Source: Sphingomonas faeni (GTDB lineage Bacteria; Pseudomonadota; Alphaproteobacteria; Sphingomonadales; Sphingomonadaceae). Taken from it: a stretch of DNA of 33,695 bases. Location of the stretch: the NCBI RefSeq assembly GCF_024273235.1, contig NZ_JANBVH010000045.1:1-33695 (forward strand), read 5' to 3'. The position numbers and the translations under genes were made by a program. Positions 16,007-24,536 of this stretch are shown here, piece by piece. The notes below the pieces were generated by a model. The model had not been told where the DNA came from and made no database searches. It saw nothing but the letters and a program-made list of their open reading frames with translations. The stretch's first letter is position 1; every line of letters begins with the position of its first letter.

Positions 16007-16627
16007 ATGACAGACACGAAAGCTCGTCGTGGCGCAGGCCGCCCTCGAGAGTTCAACACTGACGCTGCGCTCGACAAGGCGGTACGGCTGTTCTGGCAGC
16101 GCGGCTACGAGGCGACGTCGATGGCCGATCTGGTGGCAGAGACTGGCGTCGCCGCCGCCAGTCTCTATGCGGCGTTTGACAACAAGGCGGGGCTGTTCGC
16201 GGCGGTGATCGAGCGCTACGCTGCGACGTTCAGCGTCCACCTCTATGAACCCATCAACGATCCGGCGTTGTCCACCTTCGAAGCCGTCAAAGGCCTGCTG
16301 GAACGAGCGGCGTCATCGTTCTCGGAACCTGGAACGCCGGCCGGCTGCTTCATGTATTCGGCAGCGGCAGCCGTGTCGCCGGCGTCCGCCGCCATCGAAT
16401 GCATGCTGCGCGACAAGCGTATCGCGGCGGAGGCCCTCCTGATCGAGCGTCTGCATCGCGGCGCCGCGCAGGGCGAGCTTGCGGCCGATACTGATCCGGC
16501 CGTCCTAGGCAAATTCATCAATACGGTCATGGAAGGCATGTCCGTTCAAGCGCGCGACGGCGCTACGATCAACGAACTTCTCTCCATCGCCGAAATGGCA
16601 CTCGATCGATGGCCGGCTGCGGTTTGA
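16007..16627 (+). CDS. TetR-family transcriptional repressor
   Basis: The product is 206 residues. The N-terminal HTH is plain: AALDKAVRLFWQRGYEATSM then ADLVAETGVAAASLYAAFDN-K, residues about 18-57. The C-terminal ligand domain resembles the group with an LERAASSF...GCFMYSAAAA segment, often paired with reductases. It is divergent from the MDR gene with a shared palindromic operator, so it probably represses both. The trigger is probably an electrophile; the conserved cysteine in the GCFM stretch could sense it, which is conjecture. Confidence 0.9.
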   Translation: MTDTKARRGAGRPREFNTDAALDKAVRLFWQRGYEATSMADLVAETGVAAASLYAAFDNKAGLFAAVIERYAATFSVHLYEPINDPALSTFEAVKGLLERAASSFSEPGTPAGCFMYSAAAAVSPASAAIECMLRDKRIAAEALLIERLHRGAAQGELAADTDPAVLGKFINTVMEGMSVQARDGATINELLSIAEMALDRWPAAV

Positions 16628-16778
16628 TCGTCCAGGCGAGATCCCAGCAGCCTGTTTTTCAACAGCCACGGACGGTTGTGACACCGCCTCAAATGATGCC
16701 ACGTTTGTACGTAGCGGTGACCGACATATCGGCGTACCTTCAACGAGTAGCCGAGAATATTAAAGGGAGCGAAAGCAT

Positions 16779-17609
16779 ATGAGATGCGTGACGCTACCGG
16801 GCGGGGACGTCGTTCCTTCGATGGGTCAGGGCACCTGGAAGATGGGCGAGCGTGCCGAGCGGCGATCCGATGAGATTGCCGCACTACGCGCAGGTGTCGA
16901 TTTGGGCATGACGCTGATCGATACCGCCGAAATGTACGGCGATGGTGCGGCGGAAACGCTGATTTGTGAGGCACTAGGCAACCTCCGCGACCAGTTGTTC
17001 CTCGTCAGCAAGGCATATCCACAGAACGCATCGCGCTCCCGCCTTGCCGGTGCGTGCGAGGCAAGCCTGAAGCGGCTCGGCACCGATCGGCTCGACCTCT
17101 ACCTGCTCCACTGGCGCGGATCTGTGCCGCTTGCCGAGACCGTGGAGGCAATGGAGGCGCTGAAATCGGCAGGAAAGATTCGGCATTGGGGTGTCAGCAA
17201 CCTCGATACCGACGATATGGACGAGCTTGTCGCTGCCGGTGGGGATGGCTGCGTGACCGATCAGGTCCTCTACAATCTCGTCCGTCGAGGCCCCGAGCTG
17301 GACCTGTTGCCGTGGCTCACCGATCATAAAGTGCCAGTGATGGCGTATAGTCCCGTCGAGCAGGGACGGCTCTCAAGCCATCCCGCTCTCGAAAAGATCG
17401 CAGCCGAGGTCGGTGCAACCTCTGCCCAAGTGGCACTCTCCTGGACGTTGCGGCACGATGGCCTCATCGCCATCCCGAAGGCGAGTTCGATCGCACATTT
17501 GCGGGAGAACCGCGCGGCCGCAGATATCGTCCTCTCCGACGCCGACCTTGCGACACTCGACGCGGCATTTCCCCGGCCACGCGACCGCCGCCCGCTCGAA
17601 ATGCTCTAG
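16779..17609 (+). CDS. Aldo/keto reductase, YeaE-like (methylglyoxal reductase type)
   Basis: The product is 276 residues. The AKR catalytic tetrad is visible: Asp in LIDTAEMYGDGAAE, Tyr in the same segment, Lys in FLVSKAYP and His in LYLLHWRG. The overall sequence, including the opening GGDVVPSMGQGTWKMGE and the C-terminal IPKASSIAHLRENRAAADI, follows E. coli YeaE closely; YeaE reduces methylglyoxal with NADPH. AAGGGAG precedes the ATG. A TMEM175-type gene starts 6 bp after the stop and is likely cotranscribed. Confidence 0.9.
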   Translation: MRCVTLPGGDVVPSMGQGTWKMGERAERRSDEIAALRAGVDLGMTLIDTAEMYGDGAAETLICEALGNLRDQLFLVSKAYPQNASRSRLAGACEASLKRLGTDRLDLYLLHWRGSVPLAETVEAMEALKSAGKIRHWGVSNLDTDDMDELVAAGGDGCVTDQVLYNLVRRGPELDLLPWLTDHKVPVMAYSPVEQGRLSSHPALEKIAAEVGATSAQVALSWTLRHDGLIAIPKASSIAHLRENRAAADIVLSDADLATLDAAFPRPRDRRPLEML

Positions 17610-17615
17610 CGTCAG

Positions 17616-18263
17616 ATGGCGATATTCTCTCTCGAAGGAAGCGAACGCAAATCGGATCGCCTCGAGGCTTTCATGGACGCGGTGCTTGCGATCGCGATCA
17701 CCCTTCCGGTGGTGGAACTGCACGCACCGAAGCCTGAGGAGGGCGACCTCGCAGCGGCCTATCTGAAGCTGGCACCCGAATACGCCGCTTACGGCTTGAG
17801 CGTAATCCTCATCGGCCTCTATTGGATTCACAGCCATTTCAGCGGCAAGCTGCTGGAGAAAACCGACCACGGCTACAATCTGCTGAGCATCGGCTTTCTG
17901 GCTGCCGTCAGTATCACTCCATTTCCCGCGCGTCCGTTGGTCGAACACTTCGCCGGAGATACGCAGAGCTCAACCGCCGCCCTATGATATCTGGGCATAG
18001 CAGCGACACCAGCGACCTCGTGGTTTCTTCGGTGGGTATACGCCACCGCCAGATGCCTCCCCGACCGGAGGCTGACCGAGGCTTATCTTCGCCGCCTGAC
18101 CATCAAATATGGCCTGACCGCCGCTGCCTATTGGGCGGCATTCGGCTTGGCATTCTGGAATTGGCGTGCTGGACTAATCGCCGCGGGGATCGTGACGTTG
18201 AGCTACATCGTTCCGCCAGCAAAGCCCACCTACAAGCCAGGCTCAGAACCGAAGAATGACTGA
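17616..18263 (+). pseudogene. TMEM175-type (DUF1211) channel gene with an internal in-frame TGA
   Basis: The frame from 17616 runs to TGA at 17985-17987, then continues in the same frame without another stop to TGA at 18261-18263. Together they would encode 215 residues, the normal size for bacterial TMEM175/DUF1211 potassium channels. The N-terminal part carries the first-helix motif region (RLEAFMDAVLAIAITLPVVE, with FMD where FSD is usual); the part beyond the stop has the expected late helices (LTAAAYWAAFGLAFWNW and IAAGIVTLSYIVPP). The TGA falls between LTAAL and YLGIA-like helix residues, where a Trp codon (TGG) differs by one base. The 123-residue product alone would lack the C-terminal helices. 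Confidence 0.75.
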
Positions 18264-18306
18264 AGCCGGCTGTTCGCCCGACACGGCGGATGCCGACTTT
18301 GGCTAA

Positions 18307-20553
18307 TCAATCCAAGATTTTATCGATCGTGATCGGCAAAGACCGCACCCGCTTACCAGTCGCGTGATAGATCGCGTTGGCGATCGCAGCAGCGGTGCCG
18401 ACGATGCCGATCTCGCCTAGGCCTTTCACTCCGAGCGGGGTCACTTCGGGGTCGGGTTCATCGACGAAGATCACTTGTATATCGTGGATGTCGGCGTGCA
18501 CGGGCACATGATATTCGCCGAAATTGTGGTTCATCCAGCGACCCAGGCGGTGGTCGGGGAAGGTCTCCTCGTGGAGCGCCATGCCCATGCCCATCACTAC
18601 GCCGCCCAGGATTTGGCTGCGCGCGGTTTTTGGGTTGATGATGCGGCCAGCGGCGACCGCGTCGACAATGCGTGTGACGCGGATCACGCCCAATTCCTCG
18701 TCGACCTTCACCTCTGCGAAGATTGCGCTGTGGGTGTTCTTTGACTTGTGCATACCCTTCCACATGTCGCCGAACCCGGGCGCCGCTGTCTCCTCCTCCT
18801 CGATCTGCGTCAGGTCCGCGGCACGCATCGCGTCGCCGAACGGCACCCGGACGGTCGGCGCGTCCTTCAACACGATACAGCCATCCTCGAACAGCACGTC
18901 GTCTATTGTCGCCTCGCCAAGCGGTGCACCGGCGATCTTGCCGGCTGCCTTCAACAGCTTCTTGCCGACCGCCTGGCACGCCAGCTGCACAGCCGCGCCG
19001 GACGACGCCGCGCCCCACGACCCGCCTTCGACCGGGGCGGTCGGCAGGTCGGAGTCGCCCAGCTTGGCGGTGATCTGCTCAGGGGGCAGGCCGAGGGTAT
19101 CGGCGGCGACCAGGGTCATGACCGTGTAGCTGCCGGTGCCGATGTCCGACGTCGCGCAAGCCACTTCCAGGTGTCCGTTGGCCGTGAGCTTGGCGCTGGC
19201 GGACGTCTTCGAGAATTGCGCGTCCCACATGCCGGTCGCGCAACCCCAGCCGACCAGCTCCTTGCCGTCGCGCATCGACCGCGCCTCGGCCGAGCGCTTG
19301 CTCCATCCAAATGCCTCGGCACCCTCCTGAAATGCCTCGCGTAGCGCCTTGCTGGTGTACGGCGTGCCATTCATCGCATCGATCGGCGAATAGTTGATGA
19401 GGCGGAATTCGAGCGGATCGACCTTGGCTTCATAGGCCATCTCATCGATCGCGATCTCGAACAGCGTCATGCCGGTTGCCGCGCCCGGCGCGCGCATGTC
19501 CGCCGAGGTCGCGGTATCGACCTGCGCGACAGTATATTCAGCGTCAGCGTTCGGGCAGTCGTAGTTCATCAATCCCCAGGTGACGACATTCTCCATATTG
19601 TCCTCGTAGCGCGAGGTGGAGGTGGTCGCCTCGTTGCGGATCGCGGTGAGCTTGCCGGTGGTCTCCGCGCCCAGCGCGATGCTCTGGATCGCCTGGGGGC
19701 GGTAGGCGTGGCTGAACATCTGATTGCGCGTCATCGTGACGCGCACCGAGCGTTCCAGCATCTTGGCGGCAAGCACCGCCAGGAACACCTGATGCTGCGG
19801 CCGCAGGCCCGACCCGAATCCACCGCCGACATACGGGTTGAGGACCCGCACCTTCTTCCTGGAAAAGCCGAAGACGCTGGCGAGATAGGCCTGCACGACC
19901 TGAGACCCCTGCGTCTTGTCGTGGACGGTGATGCTGCCGTCGCCATGCCAATCGACGGTGGATGCGAACATTTCCATCGGATTGTGGTGCTCCGGCGCAA
20001 GCCGATAGTCGCCGGATACCTTGAGCGGGGCGTCCGCGAACGCCTGCGCCGCGTCCCCGCGGTCCTTGGGCGCCATGTAGCCGCTGCGCTTTTTCTTCGG
20101 CACGTACTTCTCGGCGAGTGCGACCTCGAAGTCGGTGTTGTGTGCCTCCGCCTCATAAGCGATTTCGATCAGGCTGGCGGCGTAGCGTGCCGCCTCGAAC
20201 GTCTCGGCCATGACCAGCGCGATGGGCTGCTGGCTGAACTGGATGCGGTCATCGTAGAGCGCCCGGAACGGCGAGCCGGGGATCTTCAGCTCGTCTTGGT
20301 AGCTGTGGTCGGTCCAAGCAACGTGTGGCCGGTTCAGGTGGGTGATGACCTCGACGACGCCTGGCACGGCGCGTGCCGCCTCCTCATCGATGCTGACGAT
20401 CCGCCCCTTGGCGATCGCCGCCTCGACGATGTAGCCGTACAGCAGGTTCTCCACCGGATGCTCGGCGGCGTAGCGCGCCGTGCCGGTGACCTTCTCGACG
20501 CCGTCGACGCGGTTGATTGCGCTGCCGATCCCGATCTTCGCTGCAGTAGCCAT
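18307..20553 (-). CDS. paoC: Aldehyde oxidoreductase molybdenum-binding subunit, PaoC-like
   Basis: The product is 748 residues from the ATG at 20553; another ATG at 20562 directly abuts AAGGAA and is less likely. It is the large subunit of the xanthine oxidase family that holds the molybdopterin cytosine dinucleotide cofactor. Seen are the PYVGGGFGSG cofactor loop, the APGAATGM segment and the C-terminal GVKGLGEIGIVG with the catalytic glutamate. PaoABC oxidises many aldehydes, especially aromatic ones, to acids. It is the last gene of a five-gene unit and follows the PaoB stop by 13 bp. No PaoD/XdhC-type maturation gene is in the window. Confidence 0.92.
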   Translation of the reverse strand: MATAAKIGIGSAINRVDGVEKVTGTARYAAEHPVENLLYGYIVEAAIAKGRIVSIDEEAARAVPGVVEVITHLNRPHVAWTDHSYQDELKIPGSPFRALYDDRIQFSQQPIALVMAETFEAARYAASLIEIAYEAEAHNTDFEVALAEKYVPKKKRSGYMAPKDRGDAAQAFADAPLKVSGDYRLAPEHHNPMEMFASTVDWHGDGSITVHDKTQGSQVVQAYLASVFGFSRKKVRVLNPYVGGGFGSGLRPQHQVFLAVLAAKMLERSVRVTMTRNQMFSHAYRPQAIQSIALGAETTGKLTAIRNEATTSTSRYEDNMENVVTWGLMNYDCPNADAEYTVAQVDTATSADMRAPGAATGMTLFEIAIDEMAYEAKVDPLEFRLINYSPIDAMNGTPYTSKALREAFQEGAEAFGWSKRSAEARSMRDGKELVGWGCATGMWDAQFSKTSASAKLTANGHLEVACATSDIGTGSYTVMTLVAADTLGLPPEQITAKLGDSDLPTAPVEGGSWGAASSGAAVQLACQAVGKKLLKAAGKIAGAPLGEATIDDVLFEDGCIVLKDAPTVRVPFGDAMRAADLTQIEEEETAAPGFGDMWKGMHKSKNTHSAIFAEVKVDEELGVIRVTRIVDAVAAGRIINPKTARSQILGGVVMGMGMALHEETFPDHRLGRWMNHNFGEYHVPVHADIHDIQVIFVDEPDPEVTPLGVKGLGEIGIVGTAAAIANAIYHATGKRVRSLPITIDKILD

Positions 20554-20566
20554 GATGCTCATTTCC

Positions 20567-21580
20567 TTACGCGACGCGCTTGTCGGTCTGCGATTGCGGG
20601 GTGGCCTCGACGGCCTGCTTCAGCGCACGGACGATTGCCTTGCGCGCGAGCGGGATCTTGAAGTCGTTTTCTCCCTGGCCGACCGCTCCGGCGAGCAGGG
20701 CGTCGGCGAAGGCGCCGAACGCTTGTGGCGACGGCTCCTGCCCATTCAGCAGCTCCTCGGCCTCCTTGCTGCGCCACGGCTTGTGCGCAACACCACCAAG
20801 CGCCACCCGCGCCTCAGCGATCGTGCCGCCTTCGACCCGCATCGCGACGGCCACCGACACCAGCGCGAAGGCGTAGGACAGACGATCGCGCAGCTTCAGG
20901 TAGGTGTAGTTCTGCGTGAAGTCCTCGGCCGGCAGGTCGATGCCCGTCACCAATTCGCCGAGTTTCAGCGTGTTGTCGCGCCACGGCTCGTCACCGGGCA
21001 GCCGATGGTAGTCGGCGATCGGGATCGCGCGGTCGCCTTCCGGACCGGTCACCTGGACGGTCGCGTCGAGCACTGCCAGCGCGACGCACATGTCCGACGG
21101 ATGCGTGGCGATGCACTGGTCACTTGCGCCCAGAATCGCGTGGATGCGGTTGACACCGCCGATCGCCCCGCAGCCTGAGCCCGGCTCGCGCTTGTTACAG
21201 GGCGTAGCGACGTCGTAGAAATAATAGCAGCGCGTGCGCTGGTTGAGGTTGCCGCCATTGGTCGCGGCATTGCGCAACTGCGGACTGGCACCCGCCAGGA
21301 TCGCCGAAGATAACAAGGGATAGCGCTGCTCGACCCGCGCGTCCCACGCAGTGTCGGAGTTCGGTACGAGCGCGCCCAGCCGCAGCCCTCCCCCGTCCAA
21401 CTCTTCGATCGCATCGAGCGGCAGGCGGTTGATGTCGATCACCGTCACTGGCCGCTCGACGTTCTCTTTCATCAGGTCGATCAGGTTCGTGCCGCCCGCC
21501 AGATAGCGGACCTGCTCTCCGCCCGCTGCCTGCACCGCTTCGGTGACACTGGCAGGGCGGGCATAGTCGAAGCGGTTCAT
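20567..21580 (-). CDS. paoB: Aldehyde oxidoreductase FAD-binding subunit, PaoB-like
   Basis: The product is 337 residues. It starts MNRFDYARPASVTEAVQAAG and has the FAD-binding YLAGGTNLIDLMKE motif. The cysteine-bearing stretch TRCYYFYDVATPCNKREPGS then GCGAIGG, continuing to SDQCIATHPSDMC, corresponds to the region where E. coli PaoB holds an extra [4Fe-4S] cluster, so this is a PaoB type and not a generic xanthine dehydrogenase FAD subunit. Its start overlaps the PaoA stop by 4 bp (ATGA), which implies translational coupling. Confidence 0.92.
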   Translation of the reverse strand: MNRFDYARPASVTEAVQAAGGEQVRYLAGGTNLIDLMKENVERPVTVIDINRLPLDAIEELDGGGLRLGALVPNSDTAWDARVEQRYPLLSSAILAGASPQLRNAATNGGNLNQRTRCYYFYDVATPCNKREPGSGCGAIGGVNRIHAILGASDQCIATHPSDMCVALAVLDATVQVTGPEGDRAIPIADYHRLPGDEPWRDNTLKLGELVTGIDLPAEDFTQNYTYLKLRDRLSYAFALVSVAVAMRVEGGTIAEARVALGGVAHKPWRSKEAEELLNGQEPSPQAFGAFADALLAGAVGQGENDFKIPLARKAIVRALKQAVEATPQSQTDKRVA

Positions 21581-22104
21581 GCCTTCTCTCCGATCACGTC
21601 GAGCACCGCATCAACGATGTTCGTATAGGCGCCGCACCGGCACAGATTGCCGCTCATCAGCTCGCGGACCTCTTCTCTGGTCCTGGCCTTGCCCTCGTTG
21701 ATGAGACCTTGCGCCGAGCAGATCTGGCCAGGGGTGCAATAACCGCACTGGAACGCGTCGTGGTTGCAGAAGGCGGATTGCAGCGGATGGAGGTTACCAG
21801 GCTGGCCCAGCCCCTCGATCGTCGTAATGTCCGTCCCGTCCAGCGTCACAGCCAGCTTGAGGCACGAGTTGATCCGGCGGCCGTCGATCAGCACGGTACA
21901 TGCGCCGCACTGGCCGTGGTCGCAGCCCTTCTTGGTGCCGATCAGGTCTTCGCCTTCCCGCAGCAGGTCAAGCAACGTCGTCCAAGGCTCGATCGCGCGG
22001 GTGCGCGTCTCACCGTTGATCGTCAGCGTGGTTGGCACTGTGCCGATCGGCACGGCGGCGTATGTGGCGGAATTGACGGCTATCGGCATGATCGGCGCCT
22101 TCAT
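21577..22104 (-). CDS. paoA: Aldehyde oxidoreductase [2Fe-2S] subunit, PaoA-like, without Tat signal
   Basis: From the ATG at 22104 the product is 175 residues. The first cluster is ligated by GCDHGQCGACTVL plus a downstream Cys, and the second by FQCGYCTPGQ and GNLCRCGAY. It carries electrons from the molybdenum centre towards FAD. E. coli PaoA begins with a twin-arginine signal; here only a short MKAPIMPIAVNSATYAAVPI leader precedes the ferredoxin fold, with no RR motif, so the complex is probably cytoplasmic. Upstream codons belong to the catalase gene in another frame. The start lies 8 bp past the catalase stop; an ATG at 22089 is an alternative. Confidence 0.92.
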   Translation of the reverse strand: MKAPIMPIAVNSATYAAVPIGTVPTTLTINGETRTRAIEPWTTLLDLLREGEDLIGTKKGCDHGQCGACTVLIDGRRINSCLKLAVTLDGTDITTIEGLGQPGNLHPLQSAFCNHDAFQCGYCTPGQICSAQGLINEGKARTREEVRELMSGNLCRCGAYTNIVDAVLDVIGEKA

Positions 22105-22112
22105 GTTTTGCG

Positions 22113-23195
22113 TTAGGCCGGGATGGCGGCGATGTCGGCGGTGTTTTCCTCGGCAACCCCGTTCTCGCGGTGGCGAAAGGCGGACAGCGCACGATACACT
22201 TGCAGCCGCGCCCTCATCACCGATCCGAGCGGCCGATGCGCGGCCAGGCTGTGCGCCGGGCGAAAGGTCATCACTTCGTCGAAGTAGCGCACGCGCGCCG
22301 GGCTGTAGGCCTCCTGTGAAGGAATGCGGATCGTGGCGACGGTACGATACTGGCTGTCCTGCGACGGCCACTCGACAGAGGCGTCCTCGATCGGCTGCGT
22401 CTCGGCGTTCGCCCAGAGCTGCACCTTAAGTTCAAACACCGCCTCGTGGTCCCGGAAGTAATCGGTCGCGGCGTGGCGGAACCCGTCCTCGTCCTGATGC
22501 GGATCGAGCTGCCATTCGCTTAGCGCGTCCTGCGCCTGTGACGCCGGTACCGCGCCGAGCTTGGCGACGTAGTCACCGTAGCGCACCGGTGCCTGACTGA
22601 AATAGTCGTCGCCGATCGGATGGCTGAACGGGTGCCCGAAAAAGTCCGCCTTGGCATAGGCGGTGTTGAACAGGCCCAGCACCTTGTTGAAGTTGCGCGC
22701 CATTGACGACACCGCGCTCTTGACGCCCTCCGGCATCGGCGTCGCCACGCCGAGTTTCTTGGCGTCGCTGAGAAAGCCCGACGCGGTCCCCGATGGGAAG
22801 GTTCGTCCTGTAGCGAACACGAAGTCCTGCGTCGGCACATCGTGGCCGGGCAGCTTCTCGCCATCCACGCCGAACACCTTGATCGCCATGCCCCTGTGGG
22901 TGGAGACGCGGTCGCCAAGTGTCTCGCCCGGCCCTTGCGCGAAGCGGATCGCGACATCGTAGGTGCCCGCCGCGGCGAATAACCCCTGTGCCAGTTCCGG
23001 CGGAAGGTCGTCGGCGATCGTCAGCGTGCCGACGACGCAGGCCGAGCTCTTGGCGTGGCTGGCACGGACGGCGTGACCTTCGCGCTCCTCGACTGTCTCG
23101 GATTGCTGGGTCATGCCCTGGATGATGCCGTCGATCGTTTCCTGCTCGTCGGGCTCGGGCGTCTCGATGTCGTCGCGGTAGCGCAGGTAAGTCAT
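22113..23195 (-). CDS. Catalase-family haem protein (small, SrpA-like)
   Basis: From the ATG at 23195, preceded by GAGGA with good spacing, the product is 360 residues, shorter than classical catalases (about 480 or more). It has THRGMAIKVFGV and PTQDFVFATG segments matching the catalase core, SGTASGFLSD, and a YSPARVRYFDEVMTFRPAHS C-terminal block where the proximal haem ligand region would be expected. Proteins of this kind are described as catalase-related peroxidases. It stands 8 bp after the dopachrome-tautomerase-like gene and 8 bp before paoA, so removal of H2O2 made by the aldehyde oxidoreductase is a reasonable role. Confidence 0.82.
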   Translation of the reverse strand: MTYLRYRDDIETPEPDEQETIDGIIQGMTQQSETVEEREGHAVRASHAKSSACVVGTLTIADDLPPELAQGLFAAAGTYDVAIRFAQGPGETLGDRVSTHRGMAIKVFGVDGEKLPGHDVPTQDFVFATGRTFPSGTASGFLSDAKKLGVATPMPEGVKSAVSSMARNFNKVLGLFNTAYAKADFFGHPFSHPIGDDYFSQAPVRYGDYVAKLGAVPASQAQDALSEWQLDPHQDEDGFRHAATDYFRDHEAVFELKVQLWANAETQPIEDASVEWPSQDSQYRTVATIRIPSQEAYSPARVRYFDEVMTFRPAHSLAAHRPLGSVMRARLQVYRALSAFRHRENGVAEENTADIAAIPA

Positions 23196-23203
23196 GGCAG
23201 TCC

Positions 23204-24310
23204 TCAACGGGTCGGAGCGAATGAGAATAGCTGGGTGCGGATCGACGGCGGGGCGCCCGGCGTGAACCACTGCGTGTCCTGGATATGGCTGCCGGTGACG
23301 TAGATCGTCCCGTCAGGGCCCTCGCTGAACGTATCGGGCCAGCGCAGTCGCTTGTCGGTCAGGACGACCTCTGTGCCGGACCCGGCAAGCCGCCTGATCG
23401 AATAATCGGTCGGCGAGGTGATGTAGAGGGTCCCCGCTTTGCTCATCCACAGGCCGTCGGCGACGGCGGTGGTGGCGACCGTCTTCACCGCATCGGCACG
23501 GTCGCGCTCACTGACATCAGGGCGCAGTTTGTCGGTCGGGATCGAATAGAGCGTCTTGCCAGTCAGCGCCTGCCAATAGAGCGTCTTCCCGTCGTTCGAG
23601 ATCGCAATGCCGTCGGAGGCGAACGCGGGCTGCCTCCCATCGGGCCGGACCAGCGGCTTGCCCTCAATCGCGACGGTGACGCTCTTGTCGATCTGGGTCG
23701 ACGGATGACCGTCGAGGGTGCGGAAGCTCTTCCCACTGGCCAGATCGACGACGATGATCGCTCCGCGCGTGCCACTGTCGGTGATGTAGCCGGTCTGGCC
23801 GTCGGGCGAGAAGCGGATGTCGTTGAGGTAGGTGCCCTGCAGCGCAACGTCGCCAGGTACCGCGATGACCTTGGTCACCTTGTTGGTTTTGAGGTCGATA
23901 CGGACGAGCTTCGGCGCGCCCTCCAGGATCTTCTCGTTGCCCGGTGCGCCGGGGTCGACCACCCACAAATTGCCGTGGCCGTCCGGCACAATCGATTGGA
24001 CGCAGACAAAGTAGTCGCCAACCGGCATTTCGTTTGCCTTGGCATTGCGCCAGCTGTTCCACTTGGCATCGGGATAGGGCCGGAGCGACCCATTCGGCAT
24101 CACCTCCGCAACCGAGATCGGCGCGTCGTCGGTCCAGCGCGGGAAGTTGACGAAGCGGCGCCCGTCAGCCGTGACGGCGACGCCGGTAACCTGGTGGTCG
24201 AAGCTCGCCACCTGCGTTAGCGCGGCGCTGCGTCCAGGCTGGGCATAAGCTGCTCCCGCCAGCGCTATCGTGAAGGCTCCTAGCCCGATCCAAACACCGC
24301 GCTTCCGCAT
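23204..24310 (-). CDS. Exported major royal jelly/yellow-type protein (dopachrome-tautomerase-related)
   Basis: From the ATG at 24310 the product is 368 residues and opens with a signal peptide: MRKRGVWIGLGAFTIALAGA then AYAQ. The remainder fits a six-bladed propeller of the MRJP/yellow group: NLWVVDPGAPG, FSPDGQTGYITDSG, AIVVDLASG-like strand, and SDGIAISNDGKTLYWQALTG. Such bacterial proteins are exported and of unclear activity, some annotated as L-dopachrome tautomerase-related or SMP-30/gluconolactonase-like. It is the first gene of the Pao operon. The start at 24310 is chosen for the signal peptide; a longer frame from 24337 exists. Confidence 0.82.
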   Translation of the reverse strand: MRKRGVWIGLGAFTIALAGAAYAQPGRSAALTQVASFDHQVTGVAVTADGRRFVNFPRWTDDAPISVAEVMPNGSLRPYPDAKWNSWRNAKANEMPVGDYFVCVQSIVPDGHGNLWVVDPGAPGNEKILEGAPKLVRIDLKTNKVTKVIAVPGDVALQGTYLNDIRFSPDGQTGYITDSGTRGAIIVVDLASGKSFRTLDGHPSTQIDKSVTVAIEGKPLVRPDGRQPAFASDGIAISNDGKTLYWQALTGKTLYSIPTDKLRPDVSERDRADAVKTVATTAVADGLWMSKAGTLYITSPTDYSIRRLAGSGTEVVLTDKRLRWPDTFSEGPDGTIYVTGSHIQDTQWFTPGAPPSIRTQLFSFAPTR

Positions 24311-24536
24311 CGGGCTGCTCCCGTTCACCGGACGCAAAGTGCGACGGTTTGTTGATCAACGACTGCGCTCCGTGATCGGACCCGAAAAAACCAAAAGATT
24401 AAATGGGTTATACAGAAACGTCATCAGCAGCAGCACCGGCAGGCAAAAGTATCAGCCGTTGCAAGCCTGCGCTGACGGGGTTCGACACCATTGTGTCCCC
24501 CCGATCGTTGACCGACGCAAACGGGACGGAGTCTTC
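24311..24536. promoter_or_regulatory. Divergent promoter region, Pao operon and hydrolase
   Basis: This 226-bp gap separates the minus-strand Pao operon from the plus-strand hydrolase. It contains the most AT-rich stretch nearby (24385-24425, with runs of A and TTAAATGGGTTATACAG), as expected of promoters. No palindrome strong enough to call an operator was found, and no adjacent regulator gene exists for this operon. Confidence 0.4.

Noticed and set aside
19708..20661. A 317-codon plus-strand frame and similar frames across the Pao operon
   Set aside because: Product composition is Arg/Asp-rich without a known motif, while the opposite strand encodes well-defined molybdoenzyme subunits.
22105..22371. 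Longer N-terminus for PaoA that might include an export signal
   Set aside because: The added residues overlap the catalase gene in another frame, are Arg/Gly/Ala-rich and contain no twin-arginine or hydrophobic signal.
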